Notes under the pieces: generated by a model
What the model saw: only the letters and a program-made list of their open reading frames with translations
What the model was told of the DNA's origin: nothing
The model's database searches: none
Origin: VXRJ01 sp965246995
GTDB lineage: Bacteria; Acidobacteriota; Vicinamibacteria; Vicinamibacterales; UBA8438
Length of the DNA stretch: 64,000 nucleotides
Assembly: GCA_965246995.1 (NCBI GenBank)
Contig: OZ252008.1
Location: 4,402,001-4,466,000 of the forward strand
Direction: 5' to 3'
Program-made: the position numbers and the translations under genes
Part shown: one piece after another, positions 51,586 through 59,693 of the stretch
Position numbering within the stretch: position 1 is the stretch's first letter
How the letters are laid out: each line of letters begins with the position of its first letter

Positions 51586-52563
51586 ATGGCTCCGACCAGA
51601 AGACGGTTCCTGACGACGATGGGGGCAGCGGCGGCCGGCGCGGGGGTGGCGCGGAGCGCCGCCGCAACCGGGGCGCTGCAGTCGGACGCCCGGATGCCGA
51701 GCCAGTCCGAAATGGAGGCGATCTACAACGATCGCCGCAACTGGGGACGCTGGGGCGACGACGACCAGAAGGGCGCCGTCAACCTGGTGACGGCGGAGAA
51801 GAGCGCCGCCGCGGCCCAGTTGGTCCGGAACGGCCGGCGCGTTTCGATGAGCCGCGTCTTCGAGCCGGAGCAGCACTTCATCCGCAAGAGCCCGCGCCCC
51901 AGCGGAGCCGGCGCCTGCGTCGATTACCTCGGCTTCATCTATCACGGCCAGACCGTCACCCACATCGACGCGCTGTGCCACATGTGGGATGTCGACGGGA
52001 TGTGGGGCGGGCGCGATCCGGACGAGGGTGTTACGACCCAGGGCGCGCAGTGGGGCGCGATCGGCGCCTGGAAGGACGGCATCGTCACGAAAGGGGTCCT
52101 GCTCGATGTGCCGCGCCACCGCGGCGAGCCGTATGTGACGCCCGACCGGCCGGTGCATGGCTGGGAACTGGAGGAGATCGCCGAATCCGAAGGGGTGAAC
52201 CTCGAGCCAGGCGACGCGCTGCTGATCTACAGCGGGAAGGATCCCTTCGTGCGGGCCGGTGGCGAGTACGCAGGGGGCGACCGTCCCGGATTGAGCGCAA
52301 CCTGCGCCAAGTTCGTCCGGGACCATGACTTCTGCCTGCTCGGCTGGGACATGATGGATGCACGGCCCGACCCCTACAACCTCGCTTTCCCGATGCACGG
52401 CGTCCTGTTCAACTTCGGGGTTGCCCTGCTCGACAACGCCCTGCTCGAACCGCTCGCTGGCGCCTGCGCCGAGGAAGGCCGATACGAATTCATGTTCATG
52501 GGTCTGCCGCTCAACGTCGAGCGCGGCACCGGCAGCCCGGTGAACCCGATAGCGATGTTCTAG
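51586..52563 (+). CDS. Tat-exported cyclase family protein, second copy
   Basis: 325 residues, PF04199. Tat signal (TRRRFLTTMGAAAAGAGVA); metal motif THIDALCHMWDVDG; RNWGRWGDDDQKGAVNLVT near residue 45 and C-terminal GSPVNPIAMF are shared with the paralogue at 2072. GAGGAGGG lies before the ATG at 51586. It diverges from operon A across a 148-bp gap, and its TAG stop opens the palindrome at 52561. The tannase gene follows 50 bp later on the same strand. Confidence 0.9.
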   Translation: MAPTRRRFLTTMGAAAAGAGVARSAAATGALQSDARMPSQSEMEAIYNDRRNWGRWGDDDQKGAVNLVTAEKSAAAAQLVRNGRRVSMSRVFEPEQHFIRKSPRPSGAGACVDYLGFIYHGQTVTHIDALCHMWDVDGMWGGRDPDEGVTTQGAQWGAIGAWKDGIVTKGVLLDVPRHRGEPYVTPDRPVHGWELEEIAESEGVNLEPGDALLIYSGKDPFVRAGGEYAGGDRPGLSATCAKFVRDHDFCLLGWDMMDARPDPYNLAFPMHGVLFNFGVALLDNALLEPLAGACAEEGRYEFMFMGLPLNVERGTGSPVNPIAMF

Positions 52564-52581
52564 GAGCCCGTGAACGGCTCC
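52561..52581 (+). repeat. Short palindromic repeat starting at the cyclase stop codon
   Basis: TAGGAGCCCGTG begins exactly at the cyclase TAG and runs into GAACGGCTCC, giving GGAGC-CGT paired with ACG-GCTCC with one bulged C. The first 12 bases match the reverse strand of the 1695 and 59629 repeats and, with one change, of the 35639 repeat. Confidence 0.6.
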
Positions 52582-52613
52582 CGCGATAGACGAGAGAGAC
52601 GAGGAGAAAACCG

Positions 52614-54218
52614 ATGAAGCGCATGATTACCGCCGCCCTGATCGCTGTCGTTGCCGCCGCCACGGGTGTTGGCATCGACGCCGGCTCGCGCATGGCCACC
52701 GTTGCGGCTGCCGCGCCGCTCGAGACAGGCGCCGCCGCCCTGACCGGCGAGCAATCCGCCGCCTGTGCGGACCTGATGTCGCTCGCGCTGCCGAACACGG
52801 AGATCACCGGCGCGGAGGCGGTCGCGGCAGGCGCCTTCACGCCTCCCGGCGGCGGCGGTCGCGCCGCCCAGATGTATGCCGCACTGCCCGCCTTCTGCCG
52901 GGTTCTGGCAACACTCACGCCGTCCTCCGATTCCGATATCAAGGTGGAAATCTGGCTTCACGCCGACACGGACGACTGGAACGGCAAGTACCAGGCGGTC
53001 GGCAACGGCGCATTCACCGGCTCGATCCGCCACGCCTCGCTGGCGCAGGCGCTCGCGCGCGGCTACGCCGGCAGTTCCACCGACACCGGCCACGAGGGCA
53101 ACACGGCCAGCTTCGGCCTCGGTCATCCGGAGAAGGTGATCGACTTCGGCTGGCGCGCCGTGCACGAGATGTCCGTCGTCTCGAAGGCGGTGGTCGAGTC
53201 GTACTACGACGAGGGGCCTCGCTACTCGTACTGGGTCGGCTGCTCGGCCGGCGGCCGGCAGGCAATGAAGGCGGCGCAGCGCTTCCCCGATGACTTCGAT
53301 GGCATCGTCGCCGGGGCGCCGGGTAACGCCTGGACCGACCGGGCGGCGGCGGCGCTCCGCGTGGCGAAGCCGCTCGAGGCCGACCCCGCGATGCAGTTGC
53401 CGGAAGCGACACGCCAACTGGTGCACGCCGCGGCGCTGGAGGCTTGCGACGCAAGCGACGGCGTCACCGATGGCGTAGTGGGCGACCCGGAGCGGTGCGA
53501 CTTCGATCCGAGCGTGCTGGCCTGCCAGGGCTCGGGTGGCGCGGACTGTCTCACGCCGCCGCAGATGAACGCGGTCCGGATGCTCTACTCCTCGCCCGAG
53601 AATCCGGCGACCGGCCGGCCGATCACCGGCCTGCTGCCCGGCAGCGAGCTGGGCTGGACCGACCTGGGGTGGACCAACTCGGCCCGCTCCACCGGCCTGG
53701 AGCAGTTCCGCTACCTGACGTTCGCCGACCCGGAATGGACGATTGACCGGTTCAACTTCGAGACCGACATCGTCCGGGCCGAGGAAGAGGACAACGACAC
53801 GCTGAACGCGCTCGACCCGAACCTGCAGCCGTTCTTCGATCGCGGCGGCAAGATGATCGGCTACCACGGCTGGAGCGACCCGCAGATCTCGCCCGCCAAC
53901 GCCACCCAGTACTACGGCCGCGTTGCCGAACGGCTGGGCGGCCGCGACGCTGTCCATGACAACTACCGGCTCTTCATGGCCCCCGGCATGGGCCACTGCG
54001 CCGGCGGCAACGGTCCGAGCCGTTTCGACATGCTGACCGCGCTGGAAGCCTGGGTGGAAGAAGGCGAAGCTCCGGACCACGTCCTCGCTGCCCGCGAGCG
54101 CGAAGGCCGAGTCGACCGCACCCGGCCGCTCTGCCCCTACCCGGAGCAGGCGATCTATAGCGGCAATGGCAGTACCGACGACGCAGCCAACTTCAGTTGC
54201 CGGATGCAGTCCGAGTAG
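52614..54218 (+). CDS. Tannase/feruloyl esterase family hydrolase, exported
   Basis: 534 residues, PF07519. Signal peptide in the first 30 residues. Catalytic serine in VGCSAGGRQ, Asp in GWSDPQISPANA and His in GMGHCAGG; paired cysteines around CRVLA, SGGADC and CDFDP are typical of the family's disulfides. The enzyme would cleave aromatic esters such as feruloyl or gallic esters. The ATG at 52614 follows GAGGAG. It lies on the opposite strand from both ankyrin operons and ends seven bases before the ankyrin gene of operon B. Confidence 0.92.
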   Translation: MKRMITAALIAVVAAATGVGIDAGSRMATVAAAAPLETGAAALTGEQSAACADLMSLALPNTEITGAEAVAAGAFTPPGGGGRAAQMYAALPAFCRVLATLTPSSDSDIKVEIWLHADTDDWNGKYQAVGNGAFTGSIRHASLAQALARGYAGSSTDTGHEGNTASFGLGHPEKVIDFGWRAVHEMSVVSKAVVESYYDEGPRYSYWVGCSAGGRQAMKAAQRFPDDFDGIVAGAPGNAWTDRAAAALRVAKPLEADPAMQLPEATRQLVHAAALEACDASDGVTDGVVGDPERCDFDPSVLACQGSGGADCLTPPQMNAVRMLYSSPENPATGRPITGLLPGSELGWTDLGWTNSARSTGLEQFRYLTFADPEWTIDRFNFETDIVRAEEEDNDTLNALDPNLQPFFDRGGKMIGYHGWSDPQISPANATQYYGRVAERLGGRDAVHDNYRLFMAPGMGHCAGGNGPSRFDMLTALEAWVEEGEAPDHVLAAREREGRVDRTRPLCPYPEQAIYSGNGSTDDAANFSCRMQSE

Positions 54219-54224
54219 TCAGCG

Positions 54225-55727
54225 TCAGCGGTTGTCGCGCTGCTCGACAGCGTCCGGATCGCCCAGGGTCCAGTCGATCGTGTTGTCGGCGCCCACGGCG
54301 GTGGTGGGATCGGCGCCGAGTTCCAGCAGCAGCGCTTGCATCTCAGGCCAGCGCTTGCCGGTGTTGGAGTAGAAGACGCCCTTTGCGATGCGAAGGGGGG
54401 TCCAGCCTTTCTCGTTCGTCGCCTCGAGATCCGCCCCCTGATCCAGCAGCAACCGCACCAGCGGTTCGGAACCGCGGATGACGGCGCCGTGCAGGGCGGT
54501 GTCGCCGTTGTCGTCGACGGCGGCGACTTCGCCTCCCAGCTCCAGGGCGTACTGAGCCGCCTCCATCGCTTCCCCGTTGGTGCCGGGGCTCTCCCCGACG
54601 GCCCAGATGCCGACGCCGGCCGCGGCCATGAGCGGGGTGGTGCCGTCCTCGTTCGGGAGCAGTGGATCGGCGCCCAGTTCGACGAGGAGGCGCATCATCT
54701 CAACGTCGGCCGCCTTGGCGGCCAGCAAGAACGGGGTGGACCCGATCCGGTTCAGGACGTTGCGGTAGCGGTTGTTCGGCTCCTTCGTCATCCTGGCGTT
54801 CAGGTCGGCGCCATGCTCGGCCAGCTTCCGGATGAATTCCAGGTCGGTCATCGTCCCGGTGACGATGGGCGGCGGGTTGTTGAAGCCGAGGTTGGGGCGG
54901 CGGGTCCACTTGACCTCGTGGAGCGCGCTCCAGCCGTTGTCGTCGGCGTCCGGATCGGCGCCCGCGTCGAGCAGCATCGTACCCAGTGCGTAGTGGCCGT
55001 TCTTCGTCGCCAGAACCAGACCGCTGGTGCCGTCCTGCAACGTCTCTTCCGGACTCGCGCCGGCGTCGAGCAGCAGGCGCGCCATCTCGACATGGCCGGC
55101 CCGGACGGCGAACAGCAGCGGGCTGAAGGCGAGACGACCGGTGGAGCGCGCGTGGACGTTGGCGCCGGCCGCAATCAGCGCCTCCGCCGCGTCCAGACGG
55201 TTCTCGGTGGCCGCCCACATCAGCGCGGTCTGGCCCCGCCACGACTCAGTGCGATTCGGGTCGGCGCCCCGCTCGAGCAGCAGCCGCACCGCATCGGTCC
55301 GGCCGTTGCGGGCGACCATCATCAGGACGGTCTCACCGTCCGGCGTCGCCCAATCGGAATCGGCGCCGGCCTCGAGCAACAGTTCCAGGAACGGGGCACT
55401 CCCGTTCTCGGCTGCGAGCACAATCGGCGTGGCGTCGAAGCGGGTGGTGGCGCCGACGCGCGCGCCTGCGTCGATCAGGAGGCGGCCGATTGCCACATCG
55501 TCGTTCAGCGCCGCCCAGTGGAGTGCGGTCGCACCGTCGCCGTCCGCCGCATTGACGTCGACGTTGTCGCCAATCAGGGCGCGCACCCGATCGGCATCGC
55601 CCGCCCGCACCGCCTCTACCAGCGGCAGGTCAGCCGGCGCCGCCGCGCCAAGCGCGACAGACGTCCAGGCGACAGCAAGCACGATGCCGGCCGCCGCAAC
55701 CCATCGCGAGGAATTAATTGACCACAT
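54225..55727 (-). CDS. Exported ankyrin-repeat protein (operon B, third gene)
   Basis: 500 residues. Signal peptide (VAAAGIVLAVAWTSVALGAA), then about ten ankyrin repeats: DGATALHWAALNDDVAIGRL, GETVLMMVARNGRTDAVRLL, RLAFSPLLFAVRAGHVEMAR, NGWSALHEVKWTRRPNLGF and NGDTALHGAVIRGSEPLVRL. Order and unusual segments (RRPNLG, NVLNRIGSTPFL, GVGIW-GE-PGTN) match the protein at 46150 in full, so the two derive from one ancestor. It lies 53 bp after the DUF1552 gene. Confidence 0.9.
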   Translation of the reverse strand: MWSINSSRWVAAAGIVLAVAWTSVALGAAAPADLPLVEAVRAGDADRVRALIGDNVDVNAADGDGATALHWAALNDDVAIGRLLIDAGARVGATTRFDATPIVLAAENGSAPFLELLLEAGADSDWATPDGETVLMMVARNGRTDAVRLLLERGADPNRTESWRGQTALMWAATENRLDAAEALIAAGANVHARSTGRLAFSPLLFAVRAGHVEMARLLLDAGASPEETLQDGTSGLVLATKNGHYALGTMLLDAGADPDADDNGWSALHEVKWTRRPNLGFNNPPPIVTGTMTDLEFIRKLAEHGADLNARMTKEPNNRYRNVLNRIGSTPFLLAAKAADVEMMRLLVELGADPLLPNEDGTTPLMAAAGVGIWAVGESPGTNGEAMEAAQYALELGGEVAAVDDNGDTALHGAVIRGSEPLVRLLLDQGADLEATNEKGWTPLRIAKGVFYSNTGKRWPEMQALLLELGADPTTAVGADNTIDWTLGDPDAVEQRDNR

Positions 55728-55780
55728 AGGTGCTCATGAGCTTTGTCGTGCCAGCCCGCCGGTCCTGATTGATCCGACGG

Positions 55781-57133
55781 CTATACGTCGGCCAGCGCCG
55801 TCAGACGGCCGGTGCTGTCACCCAATTGCTCGGCCGGCAGGCCCGCCTTGGCGAGCATGCTGATGAGCAGGTTGGTCATCGGCGTGTCCTTCGGGTACTC
55901 GAGGTGGCGGCCACCGCGCATGCCGGCGGCACGGCCGCCCACCGTGAGGACCGGCAGGTCGTAGTGCAGGTGGTCGTTGCTGTCGCCCAGACCGGCGGCA
56001 TAGAGCACCATCGAATGGTCGAGCAGCGACCCCTCCCCGTCCGGCGCTTCCGCGAAGCGGCCGAGCAGGTGGGTCAGGAGTTCGACGTGGTGCCGGTTGA
56101 TCTGCGACAACTTCGCCAGCTTCTCCGGATCGTTCCGGTGGTGTGACAACCCGTGATGCGGATCGGGGATGCCGATCTGCGGGTAGGTCCGCCCCCCCAG
56201 CTCGCGGCCCAGCATGAACGTGAACACCCGCGTGATGTCCGCCTGGTAGGCAAGCGAGACCAGGTCGAACATCAGCTTGACGTGTTCCTCGTACGAATCG
56301 GGAATACCGGCCGGGCGCTCCAGTTCGTCCGGGAGCGCGGTGTCGGCCCCCTGCGCCTCCGATAGCTGGATGCGGCGCTCCACCGCGCGCACCGCATCGA
56401 GGTATTGATCGAGGCGGTGACGGTCGCTGGTGCCCAGACTCCGTTCGATGTGCGCGAGGTCGTCGCCCACCGAATCCAGGATGCTCCGGTCCTTGCGCAA
56501 CTCCGCCAGCCGTTCGTCGCGGGTGCCGCCGTCGCCGAAAAGCCGCTCGAAGACAACGCGCGGGTTGTTTTCCATCGGCAACGGCGTCGTCGCGCTCCGC
56601 CACGCGACCGTGTTCATATAGACGCAGGAGTACCCGTTCTCGCAGTTGCCGACGAGGAAGTCGAGGTCGATGGCCAGCTCGAGCGACGGCAGCGGCGTGT
56701 CACGACCGATCTCGGCGGCAGCCACCTGATCCGCCGTGATCCCGGCGCGCACGTCGGCTCCCTCCGTCTGCTTCGGATGGACACCGTTCAGCCAGACGGA
56801 ACTGGCGCGCGAATGCTCCCCGTTTCCGTCGCCGAGCGGCTCCGCCTGCCCGTGCGCCAGCCGGCTGTAGACAATCGTCTGATCGTGGAACGGCGCCAGC
56901 GGACTGAGCGTCGGTGAGAGGGTCAGCTCGGTGCCGCTGCTCTCGGGCGTCCAGGTCTGCATCACCGCCCCGTTCGGCAAATAGATGAAGCCGAGGCGCT
57001 TCACCGGCGCGGCGGCAGTCTTCGACAGCGCGGTCAGCGCCGGAGCCATCGCGTCGAGCAGCGGCAGCGCCACGGTTGCGCCGACCCCGCGGAGGAACGT
57101 GCGGCGCGGCAGGGCGAGCTTGGTGATGATCAT
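55781..57133 (-). CDS. DUF1552 domain protein, Tat-exported (operon B, second gene)
   Basis: 450 residues, paralogue of the protein at 47680. Tat signal (PRRTFLRGVGATVALPLLDA), GFIYLPNGAVM, GNGEHSRASSVWLNGVHPK, YSCVYMNTVAWR, NPRVVFERLFG, DITRVFTFMLGRE, HGLSHHRND and MVLYAAGLGDSNDH. ATG 57133 overlaps the DUF1592 stop by four bases (ATGA), the same arrangement as in operon A. The frame is open far upstream, but that part is the out-of-frame 3' end of the DUF1592 gene. Confidence 0.92.
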   Translation of the reverse strand: MIITKLALPRRTFLRGVGATVALPLLDAMAPALTALSKTAAAPVKRLGFIYLPNGAVMQTWTPESSGTELTLSPTLSPLAPFHDQTIVYSRLAHGQAEPLGDGNGEHSRASSVWLNGVHPKQTEGADVRAGITADQVAAAEIGRDTPLPSLELAIDLDFLVGNCENGYSCVYMNTVAWRSATTPLPMENNPRVVFERLFGDGGTRDERLAELRKDRSILDSVGDDLAHIERSLGTSDRHRLDQYLDAVRAVERRIQLSEAQGADTALPDELERPAGIPDSYEEHVKLMFDLVSLAYQADITRVFTFMLGRELGGRTYPQIGIPDPHHGLSHHRNDPEKLAKLSQINRHHVELLTHLLGRFAEAPDGEGSLLDHSMVLYAAGLGDSNDHLHYDLPVLTVGGRAAGMRGGRHLEYPKDTPMTNLLISMLAKAGLPAEQLGDSTGRLTALADV

Positions 57134-59538
57134 GATGCGGATCTCCTCATCTGGAAGGGCACGCTCTTGACGATGCCCAGAACGATCGCCGAGAACGTCG
57201 TGCCGTCGTGCGCAGCGTCGCGGGTGATGCTGCGGACGGCGGGCGCGTCGTAGTGCTCGACACCGCGGCCGAGCCCGTACGTCATCAGTTTTTCCGTCAG
57301 CGTGGTGACGAACAGGTCCGGGCGCTGCAGCAGCGCTTCGCGCAAACCGGCGGCGCCCTGGAACTCCGTGCCGTCCGGCAGCATGCCGGAGGCGTCGATG
57401 GGCAGATTCGCCTCGTTGTGCGTCCGGTGCCTGCCGACCGCGTCGAACTCCTCGAGCGCGAAGCCGGGCGGATCCATCAACCGGTGGCAACTGGCGCAGA
57501 CCGGGTTGGCGCGATGCTGCTCCATCGCCTCGCGCATCGACAGCGCTCGTCCTTCGCTGGTCGTCTCCTCGAGCGACGGCACGTTCGGCGGCGGAAGCGG
57601 CGGCGGCGTCCCGAGTAGATTCTCGAGCACCCACTTGCCGCGCAGCACCGGCGAGGTCCGAGTGGGATACGCGGTGGCGGCCAGGATGCTGCCGTGGCCG
57701 AGCAGGCCGCGGCGGGTCGCGTCGGACAGCGTCACGCGCCGGAAGTGGCTGCCGCTCACGCCCGCGATGCCGTAGTGGCGCGCGAGCCGCTCGTTGACGA
57801 ACGTGTAGTCGGCGGTCAGCAGCTCCACCACGTTCCGGTCCTCGCGCACGATGCTCTCGAAGAAGAGCTCCGTCTCGCGCTGCATCGCCCGGCGGAGCCC
57901 CTCACCGAAGTCGGGATAGCGGTTCTCGTCCGGGATCAGCGCCGGGACGTTGCGGAGGTAGAGCCACTGGCCGGCGAAGTTCTCGACCAGCGCCCACGAC
58001 CGTTGGTCCTCGAGCATCCGGCGGACCTGCGCTTCCAGGACGTCCGGATCGTGCAACCGTCCGTCGACCGCAAGATCGAGCAACTCTTCGTCCGGGATGC
58101 TGCTCCAGAGGAAGAACGAGAGCCGCGACGCCAGCTCCAGGTTGTTCAACCGGTAGTTCTCGCCCGGTCCGACGTCTTCCGGATCGCGCACGACACGGAA
58201 AAGGAACTCCGGGCTGACCAGCAGGCGACGGAGCGCCAGTTCGATGCCGCGCTCGAAGCCGCCCTCCCCCACACCGTCGTCGTAGAAGTCGAGCAGGGTG
58301 TCGAGATCGCGGTCGGTCACCGGCCGCCGGTAACCGCGCCGCGCCAGCGTCGACAGGATCTCTAGGGCGCAGGCGCGCGCTTCTGTTGCGTTCGCATCGT
58401 CCGCCGCACGGCAGGTGAAGATGCGCGCGCGGCTCGGGGTGTCGACGGCGGGCGGGGCGCCGCTCCCCTCGAACGGCCCGGTTATGACGACGCTCTCGAG
58501 GTACGGCTGGTAGCGAGTGTCTCCGCCGGTGGTGTTCGTGTAGGGGCGAAGGTACGGCTGCCGGAGCGTTTCCGGATAGGCGGAAGTCTTCTTCCGGAAC
58601 GCAACGCGCAGTGTCCGCGGCCCGGCGCGCACCGGCAGGCGAATCACCCAGTCTTCATCGATTCGCCCCTGACGGAGGCGCCACTCCCGGTATTCCTCGC
58701 TCCGCCGGTCCTCCGGTGGCGTCTCCCCGCCGACCGTGAAGGTCTGGAGGCGCTCGCCGTCGAGGCTGACGTCCAGTTCATGCGCATCCGCGAACGTCTG
58801 GATGTTATCGGCCGTGTCGCGGCTCAACCGGATGCGTATCGTGTACTCCGCATCGGTCGGGAAGACGAACGGGACGGACATGCCGCCGCGCGAGCCGAAC
58901 GGCAAACCGTCGATCCGATCGTCCTGCGGGTAGTCGGCCGCAAGCCGGTAGGTCATCGCGGTCGGTGTCAGGTCGGGATTGCCGACCGCGAGGCGGCTCA
59001 CCTTCTTCGCGGCGGAGAGATAGCGCTCGAGCAGCGTCGGCGAGACACCCAGCACGCCGGCGATGTTGTCGAAGCCATAGCTGCCGTCGTCGGCCGGCAG
59101 CAGCTCCGCCACGTCGATGTCCAACACGAGCAGATCGCGGATGACGTTTCGGTACTCGGCGCGGTTCAAGCGGTGGAACGCCTCGGTCCGTCCCGGGTTC
59201 GGATCGGCAGCGGCGCCGGCGTCGAGCTCCGATTCGAGCCAGCCGATGAATTCCGCGTAGGTCGCCTCGTCCGGCCGGGCCCGGGGCGCCGGCGGCATGG
59301 CGCCCGCGCGCAGCTTCCGGACCACCTTCTCCCACAGCGCGGGGTCGGCCTCGACGTTGGTCACGTCGGCCGTGTCAAGCTGCAACTCGGCGGTCTGCAG
59401 ACGCTCGTTGTGGCAGGTGACGCAGTAGCGGTCGAGCAACGCCCGGTGATCGAGTTCCTGCGCCACGGCCGGCGTCGCGACCAGAGTCACGAACACCGCA
59501 ACCGAGAGCCGCAGAATTCCCCCGGCCAGTCGCATCAT
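57130..59538 (-). CDS. DUF1592 cytochrome c-like protein (operon B, first gene)
   Basis: 802 residues, paralogue of the protein at 49032 over its full length. Signal peptide (LSVAVFVTLVATPAVAQ), haem motif CVTCH (39-43), then FHRLNRAEYRNVIRDLL, ALRRLLVSPEFLFRVVRDP, LASRLSFFLWSSIPDEELL, LGTPPPLPPPNVPSL, second haem-type motif CASCH and TLTEKLMTYGLGRGVEHYD. The region around residues 225-340 differs most between the copies (carbohydrate-binding-like, RLSRDTADNIQTF here). The promoter must lie in the 152-bp gap 59539-59690, which also holds the 65-bp repeat. Confidence 0.94.
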   Translation of the reverse strand: MMRLAGGILRLSVAVFVTLVATPAVAQELDHRALLDRYCVTCHNERLQTAELQLDTADVTNVEADPALWEKVVRKLRAGAMPPAPRARPDEATYAEFIGWLESELDAGAAADPNPGRTEAFHRLNRAEYRNVIRDLLVLDIDVAELLPADDGSYGFDNIAGVLGVSPTLLERYLSAAKKVSRLAVGNPDLTPTAMTYRLAADYPQDDRIDGLPFGSRGGMSVPFVFPTDAEYTIRIRLSRDTADNIQTFADAHELDVSLDGERLQTFTVGGETPPEDRRSEEYREWRLRQGRIDEDWVIRLPVRAGPRTLRVAFRKKTSAYPETLRQPYLRPYTNTTGGDTRYQPYLESVVITGPFEGSGAPPAVDTPSRARIFTCRAADDANATEARACALEILSTLARRGYRRPVTDRDLDTLLDFYDDGVGEGGFERGIELALRRLLVSPEFLFRVVRDPEDVGPGENYRLNNLELASRLSFFLWSSIPDEELLDLAVDGRLHDPDVLEAQVRRMLEDQRSWALVENFAGQWLYLRNVPALIPDENRYPDFGEGLRRAMQRETELFFESIVREDRNVVELLTADYTFVNERLARHYGIAGVSGSHFRRVTLSDATRRGLLGHGSILAATAYPTRTSPVLRGKWVLENLLGTPPPLPPPNVPSLEETTSEGRALSMREAMEQHRANPVCASCHRLMDPPGFALEEFDAVGRHRTHNEANLPIDASGMLPDGTEFQGAAGLREALLQRPDLFVTTLTEKLMTYGLGRGVEHYDAPAVRSITRDAAHDGTTFSAIVLGIVKSVPFQMRRSAS

Positions 59539-59628
59539 CCGGGCCCCCTCCCCGCGTCCTTGGGCTATACGCCGAGGCTATTTCACGCTTGGCGATTCTC
59601 TCCGATCCGGGGCAATCCTGCAACCACC

Positions 59629-59693
59629 GCAACGCCGTGCAGGCGGGATGCATCGCCGCTCGAATGTAGCGGGGGTTTCACCACGGGCTCCTA
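59629..59693 (+). repeat. 65-bp dispersed repeat, copy 2, supplying the MFS stop codon
   Basis: One mismatch to 1695-1759 over 65 bp. Its last three bases (CTA, 59691-59693) are the TAG stop of the MFS gene on the minus strand. The left part of the 1566-1754 element is absent here, so this copy covers only the right-hand module. The remainder of the 59539-59690 gap shows no gene. Confidence 0.85.

Noticed and set aside
54336..55721. A plus-strand open frame antisense to the ankyrin gene of operon B that looks regularly repetitive
   Set aside because: The apparent repeats are the reverse complement of the ankyrin repeats on the minus strand; no start signal or independent motif.
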